The translations under genes and the position numbers were made by a program. DNA of 64,000 nucleotides. It comes from Rhizobium sp. CF122. Lineage in GTDB: Bacteria > Pseudomonadota > Alphaproteobacteria > Rhizobiales > Rhizobiaceae. The notes under the pieces are model-generated. The model ran no database searches. It worked only from the letters and a program-made list of their open reading frames with translations, and was not told the DNA's origin. Below are positions 35,252-44,580 of this stretch, in pieces (positions within the stretch are counted from its first letter, which is position 1; every line of letters starts with the position of its first letter). The stretch lies in contig NZ_AKKA01000096.1 in NCBI RefSeq assembly GCF_000282035.1, positions 1 through 64,000 of the forward strand. Direction: 5' to 3'.

Positions 35252-35917
35252 ATGAGCCCGGCCCACTCGAGCACACCAACCAAAATTGCCCGGCGCGGGC
35301 TGATGCTTGTCCTGTCCTCGCCGTCTGGTGCAGGCAAGTCGACGATTGCCGGCAACCTCCTCAGGGACGACCATAGCCTCGAAATCTCTGTCAGCGTTAC
35401 GACCAGAGCCAAGCGGCCGAGCGAAATTGCCGGTAAGCACTACCACTTCATCACTGTCCCGCAGTTCGAGAGGATGCGAGACGCAGGCGACCTGCTCGAA
35501 TGGGCGGAGGTGCACGGTAATTTCTACGGTACGCCGCGGGAACCCGTGGAATCCGCGATGGCCGAAGGTCGCGATATGCTGTTCGATATCGACTGGCAGG
35601 GTGCTCTGCAGCTTCAGGACAAGATGAAGGCTGATATCGTCTCGATCTTCGTGCTGCCGCCCACCATGACCGAACTGCAGTCGCGCTTGCATCGTCGCGC
35701 AGAGGATTCGGAAGAGGTCATTCGTACGCGGCTTCTGAATTCTCGCGCCGAGATCGAACGCTGGCGCGAATATGACTATGTCATCGTCAACGACGATCTC
35801 GACGAAGCGTTTCGCAACGTGAGCTGCATCGTCAATGCCGAGCGCGTCCGCCGGGACCGACGCCACGGCTTGTTCGACTTTGTTAACGGCCTGTTGACGG
35901 AAGAGCCGAAGCTCTAA
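35252..35917 (+). CDS. gmk: Guanylate kinase
   Basis: The protein has 221 residues. The P-loop SSPSGAGKST is near residue 25 and the GMP-binding region follows (SVTTRAKRPSEIAGKHYHF, EWAEVHGNFYGTP). It phosphorylates GMP to GDP. It ends the fab-mltG-yicC block; convergent rsmA begins to the right after 109 bp without a strong terminator. Confidence 0.96.
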   Translation: MSPAHSSTPTKIARRGLMLVLSSPSGAGKSTIAGNLLRDDHSLEISVSVTTRAKRPSEIAGKHYHFITVPQFERMRDAGDLLEWAEVHGNFYGTPREPVESAMAEGRDMLFDIDWQGALQLQDKMKADIVSIFVLPPTMTELQSRLHRRAEDSEEVIRTRLLNSRAEIERWREYDYVIVNDDLDEAFRNVSCIVNAERVRRDRRHGLFDFVNGLLTEEPKL

Positions 35918-36026
35918 GTTCAGCAAGTTTGAAGCGAAGGCATTTGCGAGCCGGTCCGCTTGACGTTACCACCTGTCTCCAAAGGTCTAAGCTATCGCTC
36001 TGCGTGAGAGATCGCCTGCACGTTGC

Positions 36027-36854
36027 CTAGAGGCAGTTCGCCAGTCGAACGAACTCGGCGACCGAAAGCGTTTCGGCGCGGCGCTGAGGATCTACGTCCG
36101 CCTTATTGAGTAAGGCTTCGCCCCCGAGGGGTTTGAGGCTTTGCCGCAGCATTTTTCGGCGCTGGCCGAAGGCTGCATGGGTGACCTTTTCCAAATCGGT
36201 GACCGAGCAGGGGATGGGGTTCTCGTTCGGCGTCAGATGGACGACCGTCGACGTGACTTTCGGCGGCGGCGTAAATGCCTGCGGTGGTATATCAAACGCC
36301 ATACGCGCGTTCGTACGCCAGCCGCAGAGCACGCCGAGACGTCCATAGTGATCGTCGTCTTCGGTCGCGACGACGCGCGCTCCCACTTCCTTCTGGAACA
36401 TCAGCGTCAGCGATTCCCAGAAAGGCGGCCACTGCTTCGGGAGGATCCAATTGACCAGCAACTGCGTCCCGACGTTGTAGGGAAGATTAGCGATGATCTT
36501 CACACGGCCCTCGGGTGCCAAAGCTTCGAAGTCCGTCTTCAATGCGTCGCCTTCGATGACCTCGAGCCGCCCAGGATAGTGGTCCGCAATTTCGGCGAGG
36601 GCCGGTAGGCAGCGAGAGTCGCGCTCGACGGCGACCACTTTCTTTGCGCCAAGTGCCAGAATGGCGCGCGTCAAACCGCCCGGACCCGGGCCGACTTCGA
36701 AGACCGTGACACCCTCCAGCGAGCCGGCTGTTCGAGCAACCTTCTGCGTCAGGTTGAGATCGAGCAGGAAGTTCTGGCCGAGGGCCTTTCGTGCATCGAG
36801 GCCATAGCGTTGAATGACGTCGCGAAGAGGCGGAAGCCCATCCAAGGCAGCCAT
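36027..36854 (-). CDS. rsmA: 16S rRNA (adenine1518/1519-N6) dimethyltransferase
   Basis: The protein has 275 residues. It has the family opening ARKALGQNFLLDLNLTQKV, the SAM loop VFEVGPGPGGLTRAIL and the catalytic NLPYNVGTQLL. The ATG at 36854 shares its A with the pdxA stop (TGATG), so translation is coupled. It dimethylates two adenines in helix 45 of 16S rRNA (KsgA). It is the last gene of the lptF-to-rsmA block. Confidence 0.95.
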   Translation of the reverse strand: MAALDGLPPLRDVIQRYGLDARKALGQNFLLDLNLTQKVARTAGSLEGVTVFEVGPGPGGLTRAILALGAKKVVAVERDSRCLPALAEIADHYPGRLEVIEGDALKTDFEALAPEGRVKIIANLPYNVGTQLLVNWILPKQWPPFWESLTLMFQKEVGARVVATEDDDHYGRLGVLCGWRTNARMAFDIPPQAFTPPPKVTSTVVHLTPNENPIPCSVTDLEKVTHAAFGQRRKMLRQSLKPLGGEALLNKADVDPQRRAETLSVAEFVRLANCL

Positions 36855-37879
36855 CAAATGCGCCCTTCCGCGGTGCGTCCGAGGTGGCCTGCGAGCTTTA
36901 GGGCCGCGACGAGGCTGCTTTCGCGGGCAAGCCCTTTGCCGGCAATGCCGAAGGCGGTGCCATGATCAGGCGAGGTGCGCACGAAGGGCAATCCAAGTGT
37001 CACGTTGACCGAGTCGTCGAAACCAAGCGCCTTGGCCGGAATCAGGGCCTGGTCGTGGTACATGCAGATCGCAACGTCGTAGCGCGCCCTGGCCTCATCG
37101 TGGAACATGGTATCGGCGGGCAGCGGCCCAATTGCGTTGATGCCCTTGGACCTCAGGAATTGAATGGCCGGCTTGATGACCGCTTCATCCTCTTTGCCGA
37201 TGGTACCATCTTCCCCCGCGTGCGGATTGAGACCGGCAATTGCGAGGCGGGGACTCGCGATCCCGAAGCGAGACCTGAGATCGGCATCGGCAATTCGGCA
37301 GGTCTTGATGATGAGTTCCGCATTGAGTGCTTGAGGCACATCCTTAAGGGGAATATGGATCGTGACCGGAATGGTGCGGAGCTTTGGACCAGCGAGCATC
37401 ATCACCGGCATGGCCGTTTGTCCCGTCGCTCGTGCGGCGAGATCTGCCAGAAACTCGGTGTGCCCGGGGAAGGGGAAGCCAGACTCATAGAGCACCGACT
37501 TGGCGATTGGATTGGTGACGACGCCAAGGGCCCCACCTGATATCGTCAGCGATACGGCTTTTTCGATCGCGGCGATCGTGGCCTTGGCTGTCGCGACATG
37601 GGGCTCACCCGCCACGACCTCAATACCTGCAGATATGGGAAGCACGGGGAGGGCGTCGACAAAGACGTCATTGGCGTTGGCGCAATCGGTCTCGCGAATG
37701 GCAACCGTCAGCCCCAGCAGCTTGGCACGCAACGCCAACACATCAGGATCGCCAATAAACACGAACGGAGGAAGACCAAGCTCCCTACGTCGCATCCAGG
37801 CCAGCAATGTAATGTCAGGGCCGACACCAGCCGGATCCCCCTGACTCAGAGCAAGCGGGCGCGAGAACGAGATCGTCAT
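36854..37879 (-). CDS. pdxA: 4-hydroxythreonine-4-phosphate dehydrogenase
   Basis: The protein has 341 residues. SQGDPAGVGPDI opens the PdxA fold; GLNPHAGEDG and MYHDQALIP carry metal-binding His residues. It produces the amino-ketone used by PdxJ to build pyridoxine phosphate. It lies 5 bp after the SurA-like gene and overlaps rsmA by one base. The surA-pdxA-rsmA order is shared with E. coli. Confidence 0.95.
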   Translation of the reverse strand: MTISFSRPLALSQGDPAGVGPDITLLAWMRRRELGLPPFVFIGDPDVLALRAKLLGLTVAIRETDCANANDVFVDALPVLPISAGIEVVAGEPHVATAKATIAAIEKAVSLTISGGALGVVTNPIAKSVLYESGFPFPGHTEFLADLAARATGQTAMPVMMLAGPKLRTIPVTIHIPLKDVPQALNAELIIKTCRIADADLRSRFGIASPRLAIAGLNPHAGEDGTIGKEDEAVIKPAIQFLRSKGINAIGPLPADTMFHDEARARYDVAICMYHDQALIPAKALGFDDSVNVTLGLPFVRTSPDHGTAFGIAGKGLARESSLVAALKLAGHLGRTAEGRI

Positions 37880-37884
37880 TTTGC

Positions 37885-38835
37885 TCAGGGACGCATGATC
37901 TGCGCCTTCTTGCGCAGTTCTTCCATGTATTTCTGGGCGTTCGGATTCTCCGGAGGTGCGTTCTTCCCCGCCTTCGCCTTATCGAGATCTTCCTGGCGGA
38001 ACACCATTTCCGCAGCCTGGTCATCGGAAACCTGGCGCTGGCTGCAGATGGCAATGTATTCAACACCCCTGTCCGTTACGCGCGTGGCTGTCGTGTTGCC
38101 CTTAGCCTGCTCGACAAGCGGCTTCCATTCGGCCGGAAGTTCCGGCGCGAGAACACGACCGAGCTCGCGCACCGATACGTCGCGCATCGTTGCGGCAAAC
38201 ACCTTGGCCTGCTCGCAACCAGGATACTTCGACCGGGATGCTTCGGCCTCGCTCTTGCGCTTGCCTACGATGCCCTTCTTGCTGGCGGGGACGACGAAGA
38301 TCATCTGCTGCAGAATATATTCCGTGGTTTCCGGCTTCTGTTTGTTCTCCATCATGCGCGCAACAAGGTCGGAATTCGACATACGGGTGCTTGAGCCGTA
38401 GCGTGCATTGACAAGACGCGGCCAGCTCATCTGCACGGCAATAAAAGCCTTGAAATGCACGACACCGACGCCGGCGCGTTCGAGAATCTGCGTCATCTGA
38501 TCGGTCGTCAGCTTGTTGCCGGTCGCAAACCGCGCGAACGATGCATCGACGTCGTCCTTGGAAACCGACATGCGCACGCGCGCAATTTCCTGCTGCTTCA
38601 GCGTCTGGTCGATCAGTTGCTCTTCTGCAGCCTTGGCATCTGCCTTCTGGTGCTGCAGCCGGAGGAATGCCTGACGCTTGGCAACATCACCGCTGGTAAT
38701 TGCTGTGCCGTTGACGACCACCCTGACTTCGCTTGCAGCGAAAGCTGAGCCGGTCTGAGGCGAGGCAAAAGCCGCCAGCATCGCGAAAGCCGCGCCGGCA
38801 ATCATCGTCGTTACGGTTTTTCTTGCGCCAATCAT
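37885..38835 (-). CDS. SurA-like periplasmic folding factor with diverged parvulin region
   Basis: The protein has 316 residues. A Sec signal (residues 1-34, ending near SAFAAS) is followed by a SurA N-terminal domain (VVVNGTAITSGDVAKRQAFL). The second half (EYILQQMIFVVPASKK to CSQRQVSDD) aligns loosely with one parvulin domain, but the usual conserved isomerase residues are not evident. E. coli SurA has 428 residues with two parvulin domains. Its place between lptD and pdxA is the SurA place, so a chaperone role for outer-membrane proteins is likely. Confidence 0.82.
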   Translation of the reverse strand: MIGARKTVTTMIAGAAFAMLAAFASPQTGSAFAASEVRVVVNGTAITSGDVAKRQAFLRLQHQKADAKAAEEQLIDQTLKQQEIARVRMSVSKDDVDASFARFATGNKLTTDQMTQILERAGVGVVHFKAFIAVQMSWPRLVNARYGSSTRMSNSDLVARMMENKQKPETTEYILQQMIFVVPASKKGIVGKRKSEAEASRSKYPGCEQAKVFAATMRDVSVRELGRVLAPELPAEWKPLVEQAKGNTTATRVTDRGVEYIAICSQRQVSDDQAAEMVFRQEDLDKAKAGKNAPPENPNAQKYMEELRKKAQIMRP

Positions 38836-38969
38836 CTATCGACCCTTCCCATTGACGCCGCGCATTTACGTCGCGGCGCGCATACCTTCTCGAGACAAAC
38901 GGGCACTGCCGCTCTAAATTGAAAATTCAGCATATGCCCCAGATATCAACTGGCGACAATGTCCTGCAT

Positions 38970-39012
38970 AGTCTTACGGCGAAAGAAAGGCCCTTTCTTT
39001 CGCCGTAAGACT
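38970..39012. repeat. Perfect 21-bp inverted repeat with one-base centre, just after lptD
   Basis: The left arm is 38970-38990 (starts AGTCTTACGGCGAAAG) and the right arm is 38992-39012 (ends CGCCGTAAGACT), with C38991 between them. All 21 pairs match. It begins 10 bp after the lptD stop. It lacks a T tract. It could be a strong transcription or processing signal between lptD and the SurA-like gene, or a small palindromic element. Confidence 0.85.
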
Positions 39013-39022
39013 GAACTCGCCG

Positions 39023-41380
39023 TCAATTCTGGTAGATGGTTGTGTTGGTATCCACCGCGCCGCCGAGGTTGATATCGCCGAGCGTGCGGAAGGTCAACCT
39101 GGCGCCGATACTCCAGTCGCTAGCGGTTTCGGCGGTGGTATCACGCTTCTCGCTATATGCGATCGTAAAGATCGTGCATTCGTCCTCATAGGTCAGACCG
39201 AATGTTTTCCTGACGATGCTGTTGTCCTGAAGATCCCAGGCTATGCCGCCAAATACCGACCAATAATCCTTGAACTTAACAGTTCCCTTGGCCTGGATCT
39301 CATCGTTGTCTTCAGCAAAGCCATACTCTGGCTGTGCTGAGACATGCGTGTAAATCAGCTGGCTTTGGAGATTGTCGTTCTGGAAGCCAGCCGTGAAATC
39401 GCCGCGACGGAAACCCAAGCTCTTTTCGTCAAGCCGATAGGAGGCTGCGAGGGCGAGGCCCTGCGGCGTTTCGATGCCGCCGAGACCGACAAAGTCGGAG
39501 ACGTCACTTTCCAGACCGGAATCCGCACCGACATTCACCAGATCGGCTGTGTCGAAAGAGTTCTGGCCGCCCAGCTGGTAGGATTGCCCGAATATGCCGT
39601 GCAGCTTGTAGCCATTGTCGAACGTGCCGGTGTACTGGAAGCCGACATTAGCGCGTGTGCCGCCTTCGATGCGATCATAGCCCGAGAACTTGTCACGCTC
39701 GAAAAGATTGGTCGCATCGAACACGAAGCTTTGTGCGTCTTCATTCGGAAGACCGCCAGCAAGGCGTTCGTCAGGCCGTGCATAGATTTGAACGATGGGT
39801 TCGAACAGGTGCGTGCTGTTTTCGGTCGTCCCGAGGATCGGATAGCGCATCTCCAGTCCGGCAGTAAACATCGAACGCGTCGCCGCATTGCTGTCATCAT
39901 AATTGCCATCATAGACAAACGTACCGGAAGTAGGCGGTGGCGTCATGTTCAGTGCCAAGGCATCGCCACGGGCAGCGAGCAACGGCGTGATCAGGAAACC
40001 CTCAGGGGTGACAAACGTCCGCTTCCATTCCAGTTCGCCCGTCAGGCGGGACGTCTGGCCCTCAAGGCCACGGAACCGGTCGAAGCCCGCGACACTGTAG
40101 AAGTCGTCATGGGTGCGCGACAGGTTCGTGAAGTTGACGTCGGCGGAAAGTTCGCCCCCGGCTAGCGGCTGCGGCGCCACGAAGTGATAGTCCATCACCG
40201 GATAGACGATCGCCTGTTGCTTCTCCTTAACGTCGTTCGGATCGGCGTCCTGAACGTCGAAATAGAACGAACGCAGATCGAAGTAATTCCGTTTGCCGAG
40301 ACCGGTCAGGTAGACCTGATTTGTCTGCGTTGAGTTGTCCAGCCCTTTTAGACTATAGGTCCGAGAAAAGTTATTGTCGCTCTGCGCCATAACGTCCCAG
40401 CCGAACGCCCAGCGCGGATTGATCCTGAAATCTCCCTTGGACGCTACAACGCCGCGGAAGTCATTTTCGGCATCACTGGTGCCGGGCGTAAAGGTCTCCG
40501 GGCTGAGCTGATTGATACCAGCCATGCGCAATATGTGCGTGCCGTTTTCGAATCGCTGACGATATTCCGCGTCCAGCAGGAAGCCCTGGGTCGTATAACC
40601 TGTGCCCGTCACCGTTATATCGCTGCTTGGCGAAATAACGTAGTAATACGGGACGGAAAGACCGAAGCCGAGATTTTGAGCGGTGACAAAGCTAGGAAAG
40701 AGGAAGCCAGACTTCCGCTTCACGGTGTTGTCGGGGACTTCGATCCACGGCACGTAGGCAAGTGGATGACCAAGGAGCTCAAAGCGCGCTTTTTCGAGGC
40801 GAATCGTGTGCTTGACGCCGTCCTGAATGACACGCTCAGCCTTGACCTGCCAGAAGGGGGGGCGTTCCGGTTTCTCGGCGCAAGGCAAACAGGCAGTATA
40901 GACGCCCTTGTTCAGGATCATTTGCGTGCCGCCAACACGCTCGCCGGTTTCAGCAACCAGGCGCGTATTGTCGGCGGTCTCGATTCTGAGTGCGTTTACG
41001 AAGCCGTTTCCAAAGTCGTCTGTGACATCAAGCTTGTCGGCGTACATGCGGTTGCCATCGGGGCCGATGAGTTCGACGTTGCCTAGCGCCATCAGGCGCC
41101 CAGTCTGCTGATTATACTCTACGCGCTGCGCCACCATCCTGTAGCCGCCGTAGTTAATCTGCACGCCGCCGATGGCCGAAACGATCTGCGCGTCCTTGTT
41201 ATAGACGAGTTCGTTTGCCGACAGAATCAGCTTCTGGTCGTCCGATACGTTCGGCTTCAAACCTTGCAGGGCATCCTGCGCGAAGGCAGCAGGAAAGCCA
41301 TTGGAATAGGTAGACAGAGCTGCGCCTACGAACAGGGCAACCAACTGTTTACTAAGAGTCTTGCGGTCGCCTGCCGCCAC
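39023..41380 (-). CDS. lptD: LPS-assembly protein LptD
   Basis: The protein has 785 residues from a GTG at 41380, chosen because AGGAGG lies 7 nt upstream. The GTG shares a base with the lptG stop (TAGTG). A signal peptide ends near FAAFAQ-like residues 30-36, then comes an OstA-type periplasmic domain (ILSANELVYNKDAQIVSAIG) and a large C-terminal beta barrel with many aromatic strands. LptD with LptE inserts LPS into the outer leaflet. No lptE is adjacent. Confidence 0.93.
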   Translation of the reverse strand: MAAGDRKTLSKQLVALFVGAALSTYSNGFPAAFAQDALQGLKPNVSDDQKLILSANELVYNKDAQIVSAIGGVQINYGGYRMVAQRVEYNQQTGRLMALGNVELIGPDGNRMYADKLDVTDDFGNGFVNALRIETADNTRLVAETGERVGGTQMILNKGVYTACLPCAEKPERPPFWQVKAERVIQDGVKHTIRLEKARFELLGHPLAYVPWIEVPDNTVKRKSGFLFPSFVTAQNLGFGLSVPYYYVISPSSDITVTGTGYTTQGFLLDAEYRQRFENGTHILRMAGINQLSPETFTPGTSDAENDFRGVVASKGDFRINPRWAFGWDVMAQSDNNFSRTYSLKGLDNSTQTNQVYLTGLGKRNYFDLRSFYFDVQDADPNDVKEKQQAIVYPVMDYHFVAPQPLAGGELSADVNFTNLSRTHDDFYSVAGFDRFRGLEGQTSRLTGELEWKRTFVTPEGFLITPLLAARGDALALNMTPPPTSGTFVYDGNYDDSNAATRSMFTAGLEMRYPILGTTENSTHLFEPIVQIYARPDERLAGGLPNEDAQSFVFDATNLFERDKFSGYDRIEGGTRANVGFQYTGTFDNGYKLHGIFGQSYQLGGQNSFDTADLVNVGADSGLESDVSDFVGLGGIETPQGLALAASYRLDEKSLGFRRGDFTAGFQNDNLQSQLIYTHVSAQPEYGFAEDNDEIQAKGTVKFKDYWSVFGGIAWDLQDNSIVRKTFGLTYEDECTIFTIAYSEKRDTTAETASDWSIGARLTFRTLGDINLGGAVDTNTTIYQN

Positions 41381-42468
41381 TAGCCATCCTCCTGATGAAG
41401 CAGAATTGTTGCACCCAAAGCCAAGGCAACGGTGACCGGAATCCACGTCGCCACGAAAGGCGGGACAACCCCACTGCTTCCGAATGCTTTTACAAGCACG
41501 GTGACCACATAAAGCACGAAGCCTGACAGGATTCCACCCAGAATCACTGACCTCGATTGGTTGAACCGGCTAAATTTTAGGGACACTGTTGCAGCAATGA
41601 GAGTCATGGCGACAAGTAGCAGTGGTTGGGACAACAACGAATGAAATTGCGTCTCGAGAGCCTTGGTCGGAATCCCAAAGGATTTCGCGGCGTCGATTCG
41701 GCTCGAAAGATCAAAAAATCCAATACTTTCAGGGGCTGTTAGCCTCTGCTGGACGAAATCCTGTTTCAAATTGGTGCGGACACGCACCTCATCCTTGCGC
41801 GCCGCGACTTCGCCGGGACGGCGCTCGACAACGTTCTTTAGAAGCCAGTAACCATCTTCCAATTTTGCCGACGCGGCGTCCTGTCTCAGGATGATGTGGT
41901 CGGTCGAATCGAAATGCACGAATACCGCATCCATCAGTAGCGTACCGTTCTCGAGAACCGTATGCGCACCTATGATCGCATCGTCGCCACCGCTGATCTG
42001 CCGAAGCCACGGAACTTGCGGTGCGGTATTCGGCGCTGAGCCTTCTCCGCGCCAGTTGCTCTCTACGATGGCGGCCTGGCGTTGCCCCCATGCTGCCAGC
42101 GGATTGAGGACAGTCATGACCAGGATGCCGAGCAAAAAGGCGCCGATAAGGAAGGGCGACATGAACTGCCAAACCGAGATGCCGGCAGCGCGCGTCACGA
42201 CCAGTTCGTATTTTCTGTTGAGGCCGATCAAAACCGTCATGCCCACAAAGAGGGCAATAAAGGGAACGGTCTGCTGCAGGATGAGCGGCAGGCGCACGGC
42301 TGTCATCACGAGGCCCCCGGTCACGGTATAGCCGGGAAGGCCCGAAAGGCGGCCGGCCGTCTCGCTGAAATCCACGAGGTAGACAATGCCAATCACGCCG
42401 AGAAAGAACCACATTGTGGTCAGCACATAGCGACGGAAGAAATAACGGCCGAGCGTCCCGAAGATCAT
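41380..42468 (-). CDS. lptG: LPS export ABC transporter permease LptG
   Basis: The protein has 362 residues from the ATG at 42468, overlapping the lptF stop (ATGA). The YjgP/YjgQ family is seen in the opening TLGRYFFRRYVLTTMWFF, six membrane helices and a periplasmic beta-jellyroll in the middle. It works with LptF and LptB to drive LPS from the inner membrane to the periplasmic bridge. A frame extending up to 42690 overlaps lptF and is not credible. Confidence 0.92.
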   Translation of the reverse strand: MIFGTLGRYFFRRYVLTTMWFFLGVIGIVYLVDFSETAGRLSGLPGYTVTGGLVMTAVRLPLILQQTVPFIALFVGMTVLIGLNRKYELVVTRAAGISVWQFMSPFLIGAFLLGILVMTVLNPLAAWGQRQAAIVESNWRGEGSAPNTAPQVPWLRQISGGDDAIIGAHTVLENGTLLMDAVFVHFDSTDHIILRQDAASAKLEDGYWLLKNVVERRPGEVAARKDEVRVRTNLKQDFVQQRLTAPESIGFFDLSSRIDAAKSFGIPTKALETQFHSLLSQPLLLVAMTLIAATVSLKFSRFNQSRSVILGGILSGFVLYVVTVLVKAFGSSGVVPPFVATWIPVTVALALGATILLHQEDG

Positions 42469-43643
42469 GCACTGCCTCCCGCGGAGGGATCCGCCGACCG
42501 GCCGAAGCGTTGCAGCAATCTCTGCCAAGATGCGGCGATGCGGTCGCTCATTGCGGACACGACCGACAGACGCTTGTGATGCGACAGAGATGCGATTGCG
42601 AGGAGGCTGGCGATCACGGGAATCGCATACAGCACACCGATATACTCCGGATCGGTGTCGATCTGATTTGCTGCATAAAATGAGGCCCAACGAATCGCGA
42701 ATGCAAAGATGAGCGCCGCCACCATCGGATGCAGCCGCGCTTCACGATGGGAGCGCGCATCGCCGGCAATCGCGAGTGAAATCAGCGCAAACACCATCGG
42801 CAGAGCCCAATCCGTCAGACGGCGGTGCAATTCGGCACGATAACTGCCGGGCTTGGCGATGTAGTCCTTGTCGTTCGGATCCGGACTAAGCAGGAATGGA
42901 AGCTCGCGGTCGGATGCACGAAGCGTTGCCTGACCGCGGTTCTGTGTCAGATCGGACAGGTCGAAAGAGTAGGAATCGAAGCGAATAACGGAGACGTCGC
43001 CGGTCTGCGTTTTGCGGTGAACCTCGCCATCATGCATGATGAGTGACGTGCCCTTCTCGTCAACGGCGCCTTCGCGTGCGTAGTAGATAAGCTCGAATGC
43101 AGGGTCACGCTCGTCAACGACAAACAAGCCCTTGAGCACACGACCGGCCAATCGCTCCGATATCTGCACGTAAAGTCCCGTATCGATGCGGCGGAAGTTC
43201 TTCTCCTCAATAACGGAGGAGAGCAGATCCGCATAGGCAGCCGCCACCATCTGGCGAACGCCGGTCTTGGCCTTTGGCTCGACGACGTTGTCCACCAGAA
43301 ACGAAAAGGCGCTAATGACGGCTGCGAGGATAAGAATCGGGCGCAGGATGATACTGCGCTTGGCGCCTGCCGCATCGATGACGGTCAGTTCCGAATCGTT
43401 GTTCATCGTTGTCAGCGTCTGCGTGACGCCGATGACAAGCGCGAATGGCAGTACGATGGGAATGATCGACGGAAGGATCAGCGTTGCCAGCTTGGCGAAC
43501 GAACCCATCGACTGGCCGCTATCGGTCACCAGATTGACGCGCTGCAGAACCTGAGTCGTCCAAATGATCGCGAGCACCGGCAACAGGGCAACGAGAAACA
43601 TCTGGCCAACACGCCGGAGTATGTATGTTTCAAGCAGTTTCAT
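42465..43643 (-). CDS. lptF: LPS export ABC transporter permease LptF
   Basis: The protein has 392 residues. It opens with LLETYILRRVGQMFLVALLPVLA and has the same six-helix plus jellyroll layout as LptG. The C-terminal tail after the last helix is hydrophilic (LSHHKRLSVVSAMSDR). It is the first gene of the lptF-lptG-lptD-surA-like-pdxA-rsmA run, with its promoter in the 97 bp before the decayed PAP2 gene. Confidence 0.92.
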   Translation of the reverse strand: MKLLETYILRRVGQMFLVALLPVLAIIWTTQVLQRVNLVTDSGQSMGSFAKLATLILPSIIPIVLPFALVIGVTQTLTTMNNDSELTVIDAAGAKRSIILRPILILAAVISAFSFLVDNVVEPKAKTGVRQMVAAAYADLLSSVIEEKNFRRIDTGLYVQISERLAGRVLKGLFVVDERDPAFELIYYAREGAVDEKGTSLIMHDGEVHRKTQTGDVSVIRFDSYSFDLSDLTQNRGQATLRASDRELPFLLSPDPNDKDYIAKPGSYRAELHRRLTDWALPMVFALISLAIAGDARSHREARLHPMVAALIFAFAIRWASFYAANQIDTDPEYIGVLYAIPVIASLLAIASLSHHKRLSVVSAMSDRIAASWQRLLQRFGRSADPSAGGSA

Positions 43644-43740
43644 TCATGCCCTTGAACGCCATTTGCGAACCGATGCCGCTATGCAGCGAAATCCATCTAC
43701 GCTCTTTGGTTCGCTTTTGCGACAAGCGGGCGTCGAAAAT

Positions 43741-44390
43741 TCATTCAAATTTCAATTTTTTTTCGCGCTGTTGCGAATCGGTGAGAGCAAGAAGACCTAC
43801 GAAGACCACGACGGACGAAAGCCATCCGAGGACCACGTCCGAAAGATAGTGGGCGCCGAAAGCAACCCGCATGGCGGGCGCCAGAAACGAGATTGCAGCA
43901 AGTGGCAGTGCAAGTGCCGAACGCGCTGGCTGCGGTATCAGGAAGATAAGACACGGGCGCGGTCTGCCCCAGTATGTCTTGAGGATGAGATTTGTGAGGA
44001 TCACGGGGCCGATAATCAGCGAGCGAGAGCGATCTTGAACGCGCGGGCGCGTGTGACATTGAAAGTGGTTCCACAGTGCCAATAGCACTCCACCAGTTTC
44101 CACAGCAACACGATGGCGATGAGATACGGAAGCCGGAAAAAGAGCGTTCTCAGGAGCCCAAGGTACGTCTCATGCCGGTAGGGAAAATAACCGCAGTTCT
44201 CCCCGAGAGTCGCGGGAGCGCTGCATGCCTCGCGCACAAAAAAATGCGCCGACACGTCGATATCGATCTGCGGAAAGGCATTGAACAGCAGGAGCAGCAA
44301 CCACCACAGACAGAAGAGGCCTACGAACGCATGTGTGGTATCGCTGTCAGGCTGCCGTACGCGCCAAGACGCCCTTGCCTTTGCCGACAT
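43741..44390 (-). pseudogene. PAP2-family phosphatase, disrupted by a frameshift and an internal deletion
   Basis: The N-terminal part (ATG at 44390, helices with LWWLLLLLFNAFPQIDID) runs to about 44020, where the frame shifts by one base near 44019-44040 (after RAFKIALA). The second part continues SLIIGPVILTNLILKTYWGRPRP, which holds PAP2 motif 1 (K-x6-RP). It then jumps to LIPQPARSALAL and AFGAHYLSDVVLG (motif 3). The central motif 2 (PSGH type) is missing, so about 35-40 residues seem deleted. The product would be inactive. It may once have acted on lipid phosphates. Confidence 0.8.
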
Positions 44391-44495
44391 CAGAAGAGAG
44401 AGCAATTTGGAATTCCTGTGGACTTAGTTCCACGGGAGGAATATGCGCCGAAGATGACATCCCGTTAACGAGTTGGCGGCTAGTCAAGCGGCCAC

Positions 44496-44522
44496 GTCTT
44501 CGGTCCGAAGACTTGTCTTCGG
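44496..44522 (+). promoter_or_regulatory. 17-nt palindrome and partial repeat upstream of pepA
   Basis: GTCTTCGG-t-CCGAAGAC (44496-44512) is a perfect 8-bp inverted repeat, and GTCTTCGG is repeated directly just after it. The set lies 60-85 bp before pepA, where an operator or RNA hairpin could act. Confidence 0.45.
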
Positions 44523-44580
44523 GGGTGAAACCCGAAATGATCGGATAAAGCGGATTTAGGACAATCCCACTGGAGAAGAT

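Noticed and set aside
33830..35926. A 698-codon open frame on the minus strand across mltG, yicC and gmk
   Set aside because: It is fully antisense to three well recognised genes, has no family motif and is the type of long shadow frame expected in high-GC DNA.
43741..44390. The missing PAP2 motif 2 hidden in another frame
   Set aside because: The sequence between motifs 1 and 3 is too short in any frame to encode the missing 35-40 residues.
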